The notes under the pieces: generated by a model
Database searches by the model: none
Told to the model about the DNA's origin: nothing
What the model saw: only the letters and a program-made list of their open reading frames with translations
Origin: Symbiodinium microadriaticum
Taxonomy: Eukaryota; Sar; Dinophyceae; Suessiales; Symbiodiniaceae
DNA length: 64,000 nucleotides
Assembly (NCBI GenBank): GCA_001939145.1
Contig: LSRX01000167.1
Span: forward strand, 715,416-779,415
Direction: 5' to 3'
Translations under genes and position numbers: made by a program
In this document: in pieces, positions 9,542 through 22,800 of the stretch
Position numbering within the stretch: the stretch's first letter is position 1
Layout of the letters: each line of letters opens with the position of its first letter

Positions 9542-12500
9542 CTTCCAGAGGGTCCGAGTCCCAAATAGTAAGGTCCCTAAACCCAAACCCTAAATTCCAA
9601 GGTCCCTAAACCCTAAACCCTAATCCCGAACCCTAAACCCAAAATCCATACTCTGAGTGGTGTTTGGGACCTTGAAACCCTAGTATTTGGGTACAGGGAC
9701 CCTTAGGACCTTGCTTTGTCGAAGGCTTCCGTCAAGGGTACTGTAACCACGGGTACTAGGCTCTGCGGTTTCATTAGGGTTTAAGAGTTCGTGATATTTC
9801 TCTTCGGCCGTCTATGTTTTGCAGTTTATGCAAGCTTTCGGGCGTCTTTCCGGCGAAACCCGCGGGTTTCTAGGCCGTAGCTAGGTTTTTTTTTCCGGGA
9901 TGTGTACCTCGTGTCAGGCTTCTCACCAGGCCGTAGCCAAAACTCTAAACCTTGTGACACTGTAGGAGTGCAGGCAGTGTAGGATTGAGTCTTTGGTAAC
10001 CCGGGTTGGGACCTAAGTTTCGCGTTTGAGTACATATCTGAGAATTTCAAAAACCAGGGCGGGACCAGGCATATACCCGGGAATAGCAGGATCACTGATA
10101 CAGGCATCTGAAATCTTTCGTTCTAGAAAAGAATCCTCGATTGAGGATTCATTCTAACGTGGGGCCCCTTTCATCAAGCATAGAGTAATCAGGAACTTAA
10201 TCCTATGATCTAAGCTATACTCTGGTATACTCCTGAGATCTTCTTTTGTTTGATTTGAGGGTACTGGGCTCCCTGGAAAAGCAATTTCCAGCAAAGGGTT
10301 TAGAGCTGCTCCCTAAACCCTAAACCCTAAAACCCTAAACCCCAAAACCCTGAACCCTAAATAAACCCTGCGGCCTGCGGTGGGTATGTTCACCGGCGAA
10401 GGACAGCTGCATGCGACTTCCTGTGGTTCCGGGCTCAGGGCTCGAGGTTTAGGGGTTTAGGGGTTTATGTACAGTTTAGGGGCTTTATGTACAGTTTTGG
10501 GGTTTAGAGGCCATTTCGTGCTTTACGGCATAGGGGTTATCGGAGTTAGTGTTTAGGGCATGGGGATCTGACTGCAAGGCTGAGTTGCGTTGTTCCAGTC
10601 CACATACATCCGCTACTGTAGGGCGGCTGTAAAGAACGTCCTTGATGGTAGAAGGCTCAGATAGGTACCACAACGAAGCATACGCGAATGCTCCTTCTAG
10701 CTTCAAACTTATATGCTGGTGAATCTAATTAGTTTCGTTGGTTGTTTTGTCAGAACGCAATTCGTCGTTGTGACGGGCCAAACCCTAAACCCTAAACCCT
10801 AAACCGATTGCTTGGACCCGTGAGCGCAAGCACCTGACCCCTCGCTGCCGAAAGTGACCCAGGGGCACCCCGCGGATCGGGAACTCCAAGGCCTCTTGTC
10901 TAAAGTTTTAGGGTTCAGGGTTTAGGGTTTAGGGTTTAAGACCTTTTGTCTAAAGTTTTAGGGTTCAGGGTTTAGGGTTTAGGGTTTAAGACCTTTTGTC
11001 TAAAGTTTGAGGGTTCAGGGTTTAGGGTTTAAGACCTTGTGTCTAAAGTTACCATCTAAAATTCCAATGTCCAAAACATTATAAAGCTGGGTTGTAGTTT
11101 TGGGGGCCCTTAAAAAGTATGTATTTATGGATAGGGACCTCTATAGGAACCATAAAGGAAATTTTTTAAGGTTTCCCAGGGTGCCACCTAGAAAGCAAAT
11201 GAGTACTCTAAGACCGAACCCTGCCATTTGTGCACATCCGGGCGAGAAAACTCTTCTCTGCGTCGCGAAGACAAGACCGTGCGGTTCGCCACGGCGGCAT
11301 ATCCGCGCCTAAGCAGCCTCCCCGAAAAGTAGGTCTCGCCGGATGGCAATCATGTCATAGGCATCTTGATGCAGGTCGTAACCCCTTGACCTCACTTCCC
11401 CAAAAAGCCAGGGAAACAAAAGCTTAAACTTTCAGGATTACTCCTAAGCTATTATGAGCCCAAAGAGTTTATATAAAGGTTGAGTATTGGAGAACCAAGT
11501 GACGACAGCATGTTTAGCATGGGCATCATCTCGTAGGGCCCAGGTCCCTTATGCTGGGAAGCGAAGAGCCACTCAAACTTCACGATCTCCGGGGCAAACG
11601 ACTCTTCATGGAAGAACTCCCACAAGATTCGAAGGTCGTAGCCCTCAAGGTCTGTGTGGAGGATGTCTACGGCTGTGCTGCCGAGCTCCTCCAGGAGGTT
11701 TTTGGGTGTCAGGGACCTGACCGAAACTGCCACACTCGAGCCAAAGTAGTTCTCCAAGCTCGACTCCGTCTGCTTTCCATCATCCACGAGGTAGAAGGTC
11801 AAGTTGCCTGAGGGCTGATCTGTCATAGCAGCGTTGATGATCTCAAAATTCTGGCGCGGATGCCCGTATTGAAGCAGATTGGCAGTGAGGTTGCCATTTA
11901 AGCGTTCATTCGCCTCAACTAGGAAAAGCTTGGCCGATGCCTTTGCCAGGAGCCGAAACTCCGCCGCATCCTCGGCGAGCGTGTTGGGTCCGAGCACGAG
12001 CATGACGGGCTCCCTCCCCTGCTTATGAAGGGACTCTATGGCCGTGGACCAATTGGCATCCGCCTTGTCTTTCCGGAAGTTGTCCATGCTCGTGATTATC
12101 AACACCAGCTCTCCTTCAAAGCCAGTCCTGCTGAAAAGTGGGCATTCGGAAAGGTGTGCTGGGCAATGGTACTCGAGGATCCTCGGCTTGATTTGCTGGA
12201 ACTTCATCACCAGAGCCGCCACCAACACGGCAAGAATGGCGCAGCAGACACTGCAACATCGCTTGGAGCACATTCTTACTTCTCGCAAGCAACACTACCT
12301 CGAGCTTCCGGCCTCACAGCTTACGCCCCCTTCCCACCAATAACATCTCATCTGGCAGGCGACTAACCTGATACCCCAAAACCCTAAACCCTACCGGTTA
12401 CACACAGACTGTGACTGAACATGGCTCGAAAAGACTCGAGCGAAAGAACGGAGCGAGGCGGCGACACTTGATCTTGATCGAAACTCAGCGCCTCATCCTA

Positions 12501-15500
12501 CGGTTGATGATATAAATCCTGCATTACCTTAAGGACCCTAAACTATGGGAAGTATGGTACATTCCTTATTAAACGGGTACTGCAGGATTGATATCATCAA
12601 CCGTACTTCTGCAACTTGGCATGCAAGTTCTACATGTGTACAACTCATCAGTGCATGAATGTCCCGGGTTAACGCGGGACTAAGCCCAACAGCCGAAGTG
12701 CATAATATCTCCCGGGTATAACAGCCGTATTGAGCAACATAGATGACAACATACCTATATCGGGGGGCTATGTTCACTAATCATATCCAAAAAATTTCGA
12801 ATGGCTTGAATAGCCTACAAACACCTCCAAGGGGAATGCTACACCTTGGTATTTCAGACCCCGAAGCCCGAAGCACCAAGCCCTTAACCCACAGATGCGA
12901 GTTTCAGGGCTCTAAACCCTAAGCCCAAAGACGAAATTCGGAATGACACCGCTGAAATACTGGGAGCCTTCAGGCAAGGAACTCTCGAAAGCGGCCTCCC
13001 GCAGCCGTTGTAACACCCGGATGTAAGAAGTTTTAGGGTTAGGAGTTGGGGGTTTGGGGTTTAGGTTTCAGGGGTTCAAGGGTTTAGGGTGTAGGGCTCA
13101 GGATTTAAGGGGTTGGGTCAACGGATTATTGTTCAGGATTTAGCGGTTTAGGGCTTCGGGCTCAGGGGTTTAAGGGTCTCGCGATGGCTCCTTCGGGGCG
13201 TCCCAGCTCGTCGATGTCTGCGCCGCTGCCGCCGACGGCTACGAAGGAATAGGAGCCGAGGAAGTTGGGATCGCCACCTAAGTGTCATTGGCCACAGGGT
13301 CTATAGGGCTTAGGGGTTCAGGGCTTAGGGTTTAGGGTTCAGGAGGGTTTAGGGTTTAAGGGTTTAGGGTTTCAGGGTTGAGGGTTCGGTGCACGCATTA
13401 GCGTTTAAGGGCGACCACGAACTCTAAATCCTCTCCTGGAACCTGCAAAAAAAGCTGTTGGTAGTTCAAGGTAGACTGAGAACTCGGCCCTATATACCCG
13501 ACACCTCAGCTTCTAACCTCCCTTTCTAGACCCGAATTTCTACACTTGCACACCCCGATAAAAACCTACGCTCCCAAAGCACGATAACCCCTAAACCCCT
13601 ATAAACCCTAAACCCTAAAACCCTAAACCCTAAACCCTAAAACCCTAAACCCCTAAACCCGAAACCCTGAACCCCTAAACCCGAAACAACGTAAAGAAAG
13701 CGACAGGCGGCCCCAGGAAGATCGCTTGAGCCCAGAGGGCTCGGGGAGGGTGCTGCTGGCCCCAGAACAGCGCTGTAACCTGGGCAGTTTAATCTAGGAA
13801 GGGTTTAGGGTTTAGGGTTTAGGGTATCTAGGACATTTTCAGGTGTGTAGTTACCGTTATAGGAGCCTTATAGAAGGTCTATATACCTTATAGAAGCCTT
13901 CTAGAAGCCCTATATACCCTAAACTCCCCACCTGTAGTTTCCTGTAAATTTAACGTGTAAGCTGGGGAGAGGTGGAGGGGTGTCTACGCCTAAACGCAGA
14001 ACCCGACATGCAGAACATCTCGCACAGCCCGCAACGAGCATTTCTGTGCATCCCAACATCCTGCCGGTTAATGCACGCCCACCATCTCAGAGCTTAAGGA
14101 ATCTGTTTGGGGCTTAGGGTTTAGGGCTTAGGGTTATTTCAGGGTTTAGGGTTTAGGGCTTATAGGGTTAACTTAGGGTTTAGGGTTTAGCGTTTAGGGT
14201 TCATTTAGGGTTTAGAGACTCTTGCTTATCAGGATCTGTTCATGTAGGGGGTTTTCAATTTTACTAATCAAGGCGTCTACATTTAAACTTCAAACTGAGC
14301 CTGAGGCTCGAGATCTAATAACTTGGTGCGCCTCAAACGGTTAGAGTAGTATTCCTTAAGGATCCCCCCAATATAGATGCAAAAGAATATACAAAAAGCC
14401 TATTCTAGCTGTTAGGGCCCCTGCATTATAGAGCCCTTATAGATCCTTTGCAGATCTTTTTAAGGAAGCCCTATTCCAATCCTAAGGCCCTCTGACAAAC
14501 CAGGCGTCTTCAATCCTAAACCCAGCCCCAAAGGCCCAAAAAGCCTGAAGCCCTAAACCCTAAATCCCAAAGCAATAAACCCTCAACGCCTAAAAGACCT
14601 CAAAGCCTAGTACCGGGGCGACTCCTGTCCTAAACCCTAAACACTCTAAAGAATGAAGCTTTAAAGCCCTTAGACTGCCTTAGACCCTAAACCCTAAAAT
14701 CTAAACCCTATACCCTAAACACTAAACCCTAAAGCCTAGCGCCCGGCTTTCACGTCGCCGAGTTGCAGCCTCTGGAGGCTCTCCTGGACCTCTTGGTCAC
14801 TGCACGCCTCGTTCTTTGAGGACTTGTCGAGCTTCAGGGGTTTGAGGGGTTTGAGGTTTAGGGTTTGAGGGTTTAGGGTGTAGGGTTTGAGGGTTTTTGT
14901 GTTTAGGGCTTTAAAACTTAAGCCGCAGGCTCCGGGCTGTAAGGTTTGGCGCCTTGCTACAGCTTTCGTAGTTCTTCCCCACGAAGTCTTCGAACAGGAT
15001 TCGGGAAGTTAATGCTCGCTCCCTGTAGGGCTTTAGCTGTACAAAGCTTGCTTGTTTAGGAGCTCCTGCTGAGATCTGATGTTGAAGCAGGAAAATGTCA
15101 GATGCACTGGAAACCCCAAAAACTCGAACCACTAGGGTCTATTAGGGCTTGGCGGTTAGGGTTTAGGATCCCCCCCGATTTAGCCCCTCTGCTGTATACT
15201 TCTACGATGACGAAAAATGCCCAAGGACCCAATTCTAGTTTTGAAGACCCTAAATTGACCCCTGGCGCTCTACAACCTAAGGACTCCGAAGAACGAGCTC
15301 TGGAAAACCATTCCGACTTCGAGACCATAGACCCTAAACCCTCCTTCAACCCAAAAGGCCCGGAGGGCCCTAATATGGAGGCCTTGAAGACTTTGGGTTT
15401 GGGGTCTAGGGGACTATAAGGACTAGTGTAGTAACCTAATAACCTAACCTCAACCCTGGTGCCCTAAGGTTGATGATATGAATCCTGCATTACCCAACAT

Positions 15501-16797
15501 AAGGAATATACCATAATTCCCATAGCTTAGGGTCCTTGAGGCGATGCAGGATTTATATAATTGACCGTAGTGCCTCCATGTCGGTGGCTCCGGTGCCAGC
15601 GAGCCAGAACTCAAGCCCGGCGTTGTCACAGGCACCGGTGCAACCGTAGATTCGGCGTAGCCATGCTGGGTCCTGCAAGAACTTCAGGGTTCAAAGCGCT
15701 TGGGGCCCTGACAAAGCCGGAGATTCTGCGAGTTTTCCTTCGGGCGCCTGAATCCGCAACTAAAGTACAGTATAGTATGTGGAGGACTTCAAGATTGAAA
15801 GCGCTTGGGGCCTTATATAATCTGGTTTGTAGCTTAGAGTCTTCCCTATATATGGCTCCTGCGCATTATAATCATGGTATCATATGTCGCTGCACCACGG
15901 CCCGGCGCATAAAACCAATCTTCGTTTTTAGGCTTATGGGGTTTAGGGTTGATTCATCTTAGCAAGAAGATAGGAGACATGTAACACCCATGAGTATGCA
16001 GCACCCGCGGCCCCAGGAAACCCCATCGAAAGTACAGGCAGAAAGCAAATGTTGACGGCTCGAAACACCAAACCGCAAAACCCCAAACCCGAAGAAACGC
16101 AACCTCTGATCCTGAACACCTTCAACCGAAACCCTGAACGCGCTAACCTTGACCTCGACACCCCTAGACCCTAAACCCCTAAACCCTCAATCCTAAACCC
16201 TGAACCCTAAACCCTAACTTCTAAACCCTAACCCCTAGCCTAAACCCTAAACCCCTAAACCCTAAACCCCTAAACCCTAAACCCCTCAACCCTAAACCCC
16301 TAAACCCCTCAACCCCCAAACACCTCAACCCCTCAACCCCTAAACCCCTCAACCCTGAACCCTTCGGGGCCTCATTGTTTGCCAGCTCCTCCGGCCAGAG
16401 AAACCGCAGCGCTGCCCAAAGATCGGACCACCAAGGCTGCTCATAGAGCAGCAAGACCTCTGTGGTTGAGGGCTTAAGGCTATGGTTTAGGAGGTTTCGG
16501 GCTTAGAGATTGGAGTCTAGGGGTTGGGGTCTAGGGTAGCGTTTGGGGTCTAGGGTTTGGGGTTTAGGGTTTATTATACATAGTATAAAGGACCCCCCCA
16601 AACCCAATTCTAATTATTAAGGCCTCCATATTAGGGTCGGCTTTCTTTAAGTCCAAGATCCCGGTGGTTACAGGAGTCATTGAATCGGAATCTCGAACCG
16701 CTCAGACGTAGAAACCCTGCCTTGGAGACACAGACAGACAAACAGAGAGAGCGAGAGAGAGGCAGGAGGAGAGACAGAAAGACATCAAGAGGAACGA

Positions 16798-16829
<32 letters not shown>

Positions 16830-19800
16830 GGAGAGAGAGTGAGAGAGAGAGAGAGAGTTGCCTCAAAACGTCACCCTCATCCCTAAACCATCCGGTCAAA
16901 AAACCTAAGCCCTAAACCCTCCCCTTGCACAGCTCCTGGCTTCCCGGAGTCAATCCGAGAGTCAGGAAGTCAACACCCCTTCTGAATCTTCAGAAGTAAA
17001 GTACCGGAACGCTTTGGGGGGGGGGGGGGTACCGTATATTGTACGTTTTTTGAGCAGGAACCCTGTAAGGAATCAAATTGGCAGTTCTTCAGGCTGCCGT
17101 ACGATGATATAAATCCTGCATCCCCTCCAGGACCCTCAACGATGGGAATTATGGTAGATTCCTTATTATGGGTAGTGGAGGATTTATATCATCAACCGTA
17201 TTACTTCCCTTGAACCCTAAACCCTAAACCCCTAAACCCCCACACCCTAAACCCCTAAACCCCCAAACCCTAATCCCCTAAACCCTAAACCCAGAACCCC
17301 GGCAAGTTTCGGAAGCAATACCTGGCCTTGTCCACGGTGCCGAACCCAAGCCGCTCCTGGGTACGTTTTGGGGTTTAGGGGTTTAGGGTTTTAGGGTTTA
17401 GGGTTTTGGGGACACCTGGCTTAGCTTGCTTTTAAGGGTGCATTTAAACCCTAAACCCTAGGTTTAGGGCTCAGGGTTTCGGATGTTGGGTTCAGGGGTT
17501 CAGGGCTCTTGGGGTCTGAATCGTGAGGTGTACGGGCAAGTAGAAACTTCTTTGGAGCTATCCCAGATCCTTTACCTTCGTGCCCAAGACCTGGAAACTA
17601 CAATTAATTTAAATCCAACATGACCTTAAGGGCGCTAAACTATGGCAATTATGGCATATTCCTTATTATGGGTATAAAGCCCCTAAACCCTAAACCCTAA
17701 ACCCTAAACCGTGGCAACCCTAGAACCCTAGAGCCCTCGAGCCTGACACTCTAAGGATCTCTTGGTTGCTGAATTTCTCTGGCCCTAGAAGGGCTAACGT
17801 TTCTAGATTTAGATTTAGGGGTCGTGGGTTTATGGGGTTTAGGGGTTTCTGGGGTTTAGGGGTTTAGGGGTTTATAGGGTTTATAGGGCTTATAGGGTTT
17901 ATAGGGTTTAGGGTTTGGGGGTTTAGGGCTTCGGGGTTCGTTACATAGACCCCAAACAGGTAGTGCTCGGCACACTCACTCAGCTGTCAAGGCCTTAAGC
18001 CTAAAACTTGAACCCTAAACTTTGAACCCGCAACCTTATACGACAAACGCCAGGCCTTGAACCTTGAAAGCTTCAGAATCCTCGTCCCAGTTGCGATGGC
18101 CGCTCTTTTCGGCTCGGGCAGAGGTGGCTCAAAGCAGAGGGGCCGACCACTGGCGACCGAGTCCTCTAGCAGATTATGACTAGAATAGGATTACAAGTCT
18201 TGTTATAGTTCAGGTTTTAGGGTTTGAGGGTTTATATTCCCGAGTGGAATTTAGGCTTCTGTTGAAAACGACCCTAAACCCTAAACCCTTGACCCTCAAC
18301 CTTTAACCCTAAACCCTATGCCCTAAACCCATTCTATATTATATGACTGTCGGCAGTATAATGCTAGAATGCCTCTCCTTCAGAACACCCAAGGAGGTCG
18401 TGACGACGACCTGGTCGGCATGGAGGCACACCTGCTAAAAAAATGACGCTCTTCAGGGTTGAGGGTTTGAGGTTCGGGGTTTAGGGTTTAGGGTTTGGGG
18501 TTTAGGGTTTTTTGGCTCGGGGATTCGGAACCCAGATGCAGAGCTTTGGGATAGGATGCACGTTTCGGGCTTTGAACGGTTGGAGATGGTGATGTATGTA
18601 GTTCTCTAAATTAGGGTCCCTTCTGGAGTCCTTTTTTAAGAGTGCCGCATTATGTTGGGGACCTAAAAGGGGACCCTAATTTAGAGAACTACCCATGTAT
18701 GGGTTTTTCTTTGAGGGTTTCGGAGGCCCTGGGCTCAGGGGGTTTCGGGCCTTTGGGCTACGAGGGGCGTGGAGGGTTCTAGAAGCTACCCATAGGCTCC
18801 ATTGTAGTTCCTTTCTGTGGCTTATATTTAAAATCCTATAAGGTAACCCCAAAAAGGAAGTACAACGGAGCCTACGGGTAAACCCGAAACCCGAAAAGCG
18901 CAGGCTCTGGGAATTTGGGTGCTCTTAGGCATCGAATGGACCGCGGCTCGCGTTCCTAGGTTCAGGGGTAACTCGCATTTTGAGCCTGATCTAGCTGACC
19001 CTACCTAGCCAACGTGCTTGGGGTCATGTAGCCGTTGCTTTTATTTCCTAAGACTCAAGTGGCCTCTTCGGTTTCAAACCCCGAACCCTTAAACCCTAAA
19101 CTAAACCCTATACCGTAGAGCTTTTAGGGTTCAAGGGGGTTCGGTCCTAGAGTCTCAGGATTAGTATACACCCTAGGCCCTGAACCCTATCTACGCTGTC
19201 TATATAGGGCTGCTAACCCTAAACCCTAACTTACCTTAAACCCTACACCTTAAACTCTAAACTCTAAACCCTAAACCTTAAATCCCACACCTTAAACCCT
19301 ACGCCTTAAACCCTAAGCTGTAAACCCTGAACTGCTAGGGGTTACGGATCTGTCACCGCTCATCCACCTCCGAGGAGTCGTTGCTCGACCTGTCGGGATT
19401 CCAGAAGTACAGGGCAGGGATACCCATAGGCGCCTGAGTAGTTCCTTTTTATGGTTCATATTTAGAATCCTATAAGGTAATCCCAAAAAGGAACTACTAA
19501 GGAGCCTATGGGTAGGGGCCTGAATGGAAGGATTCGATGGGACTTTCCGAATAGTAGGGGGGTACCTTATTTTGGGGTCCTTATAATAAGGATCCTACTA
19601 TTTAGGGCACTGTATTAGGGTCCCCTATTTTCGGAAACCCCCAGACATACTGTTGATGATATAAATCCTGCATTACATTACGGACCCTAAACTATGGGAA
19701 TTAAATGGCATGGTATACTCCTTACTATGGGTAATGCAGGATATATACCATCAGCCGTAGTTGGAGTAAGTCCTTCGAATAGGAAGGGCCCCTTTAAGGG

Positions 19801-22800
19801 TTCTAGATTCTAGAAGGGTACTATGGTTTTGGGGCCTTAATGATGTAAGAATCTGGCAAGGAACCAGAGGGGAATAGTAATTTCTGCCCCTTCTCTACAT
19901 TGCGTGGTTTGAGGCATCACAGTCATGTCGGTTCCTGCATTGGTAGTAGCTCATTGGTATTGAAGGTTGAGCGTTTAGGACTCAATCTAGCGGCTCTGGC
20001 ACGGGTTTGGGATGCAGGGTTGGCCCCGAAACGTCATTTTTGTTCGGGGGGGCCCTAAACCCTAAACCCCTAAACCCTAAACCGGTGTTGCTTCATCGTC
20101 CTGCCAAAACCTGACCTGCACCGATCCTTAGAAGGCTTCAAACGCTTTTTTCGGATGCGGCTTCTCCACGGACTTGGTCTTCCATTCAGGGTTTGCAGAT
20201 GTCAGCCAGTACTCCCCCCTTCGTAATAAAAAAGGGTAGTCCGTGTTCAGATCGGCATTTCTAGTAACCTTTTTCAAAATTTTCAGTCCCCAAGATAGTA
20301 CGGCAGCCTTCTAAAACGACCCTGAACGGGACCCTAATTTACAGATGTCCCACAGGATACTTGAACATTGGAGTTGAGATAGCCAGAGTTCAGAGCTGTA
20401 GCAGTGAAACTCTCGTCTGAGTGTCCGGGTCAGGGATGAAGGGGGGGGGATCCGTGCCCCGAATGAGAGGAACAAAACCTATGAGATTTAAGACAAGAAC
20501 TGTGCTAAACGTGAGTACGTGTGCAAAGAGAAGATAAACACGGAGGACTCTGCATGCTATGAATGGCGAAACCTCGAACTCTGTAAATGTTGCTTCTTTC
20601 TGTTCCTCAGAAGCTTACCGAATTTTGCAATGTCTCGCTCGATGCATGCCTCCGCCGGGACCGATGCAAGTCTCGAAAGCGTCAGCATGAATCTACATAA
20701 CAATCTAGATGTCATCGTTTTTCGATTTGTGGAGGTAACATCCCTGCAAAGAGATACGTGTCATTTCCACCACTATATGTCCATGTGCTGTCTTCCTCCC
20801 ATCAGCCTAAATCCTAAAACCTAAACCCTAAAGCCCTAAACCCTAAAGCCCTAAACCCTAAAGCCCTAAAACCTAAAGCCTAAAACCTAAAGCCGAAACC
20901 CAGTAAGGAGCGACTTCAGAAGAGCCGGGGCGTGGCCTCGCAGTGAGCTGCACGCCGTCCTCCGACCATCGGATGCACTCCACCGAGCAGCCAAAGCGGA
21001 TGTCGACATCTCCTGACTGAGCCCTAAACCCTTTAACCCTGAACCTTTATAGGGTTTAGAGTTTAGGGTTTAGGGTATTTAGGGTTTAGGGTTTATCACT
21101 CAACCCTTAAACCCGTAAACCCTTAAGCCCCTAAACCCTTAAACCCCTAAGCCCTTAAACCCTTAAACCCTAAACCCCTAAACCCTAGTCGACATTTCCT
21201 GACTCACCAGCCAGCTGAACCCTGAATCAGTATACCCTATATAATTTAAAGGAAACTACAGGTGGGGAGTTTAGGGTCTATAGGGCTTCTATAAGGCTTC
21301 TATAGGGCATATAGACCTTGTATAAGGCTCCTATAACCCACCTGAAAATGTCCTAGACCTGACTCACCAGCCAGCTGAACCCTGAATCAGATTATAGGGT
21401 TTAGGGTCTAGGGTTTATGGATACCCTTAATGGGGTTTAGGGTAATGATCCCTGACCCCTGAGACCGGATTCAAAAGCCCCATGTCTTCTAGCCACAAAC
21501 TCCGGTTGCCATCCTTCCTGAGGAAGTGGGTTCATTCATTCGGTGTATACTACACCCCCACCCCCACATCTTCCCGAATCCCTAAACCAATCCCTGAAAC
21601 CTCCGCCCTAAACCCCCCAAATTCCTTAACCCTGAACCCGAAACCCTAACCCCTAAACCCCACCTGCGGAGCTGGATGTGTCCAAGAGATCGTCTAGAGC
21701 TGCCTGCCCAATCGAAGCTACTGCTTGGGGCTTAGGGCCTTTTTTAATAAAGGTTCCTTCAAAGATCCGTTTACGGCTCCTTTACTTTTTGGGTCCTTTT
21801 TGGGTTCCTTTCGTCACTTAAGGGTCCTTCCTGGCTTCCTTTAATTCTGCCCCTCTTTGGCTTCCTTGCAGGGATCCTTTGAAGGATTCCCTTAAGGGGC
21901 CAAGCGGAGCGTTCCGGGATACACAGCCAGGTTCCAGGTTGAGCAGGTGGAGATCTGATCTGAGGATTTTGGGGGTTTGTTTGGGGGTTCAGGCTCTCGG
22001 GTTTAGGGTTTCTTGGCCCTAAATCCTAATTAAACCCTGAATTAGGGTTTAGGATTTAAGGTTTCGGGTTTAGGGGTTTCAGGTCGGGGCTTCGCTGGTA
22101 TAGGTGCCGCGCTTCGAAAGTGAAGACAAGCCTGCGAAGCAAAAAAATAGTGTTTAGGGTTTAGGGTTTTCCGGATAACCCGAAACCCGAAATGCCCTAA
22201 GCCCCTAAACGCAATGTGGAGAACTGCGCATCGCCTGGCGGCGAGGTGTGACAACTCCCCAAGACCGGCATACCAGTCAAGAGGACCCTATTATTTTTTT
22301 TGCACCCGGCACTACCTTTCAATTAGAGCCCAATTATGGAACCCTATACTACCCTGTCGGGGACCCCATTATAGAACCCTATACTACCCTGAAATGCTTA
22401 AAGGAAACCCTGTCAGAGAACCCTTTTCTCCCCTTGAAGGAACCAAGAGCCGCTCCGATCTTCCACCTGAGTCCCTAGAGCTCGACCTCCTCACGGGTCT
22501 ATGTAACTAGGAGACTCGAACCCTCAATTCCACAACCACTAAAGCCCTAAAGCCCAGAAGGTTTCGGCTTAGGGCTTTAGGGCGTTAGCGGTTGTGGAAT
22601 TTAGGGTTCTAAAGCCCCAAACCCTAAACCCTGAACCCTGAGCCCCCTAAACTCTAAATTCCCTAACCCTTAAGCCCCAAAACCTAAACCCTGAACCCTG
22701 AACCCCCTACACTCTAAATTTCTAAATTTCCTAACCCTTAAGCCCCAAACCCTAAACCCTGAACCCCTAAACTCTCTAAATTCCCTAACCCTTAAGCCCC

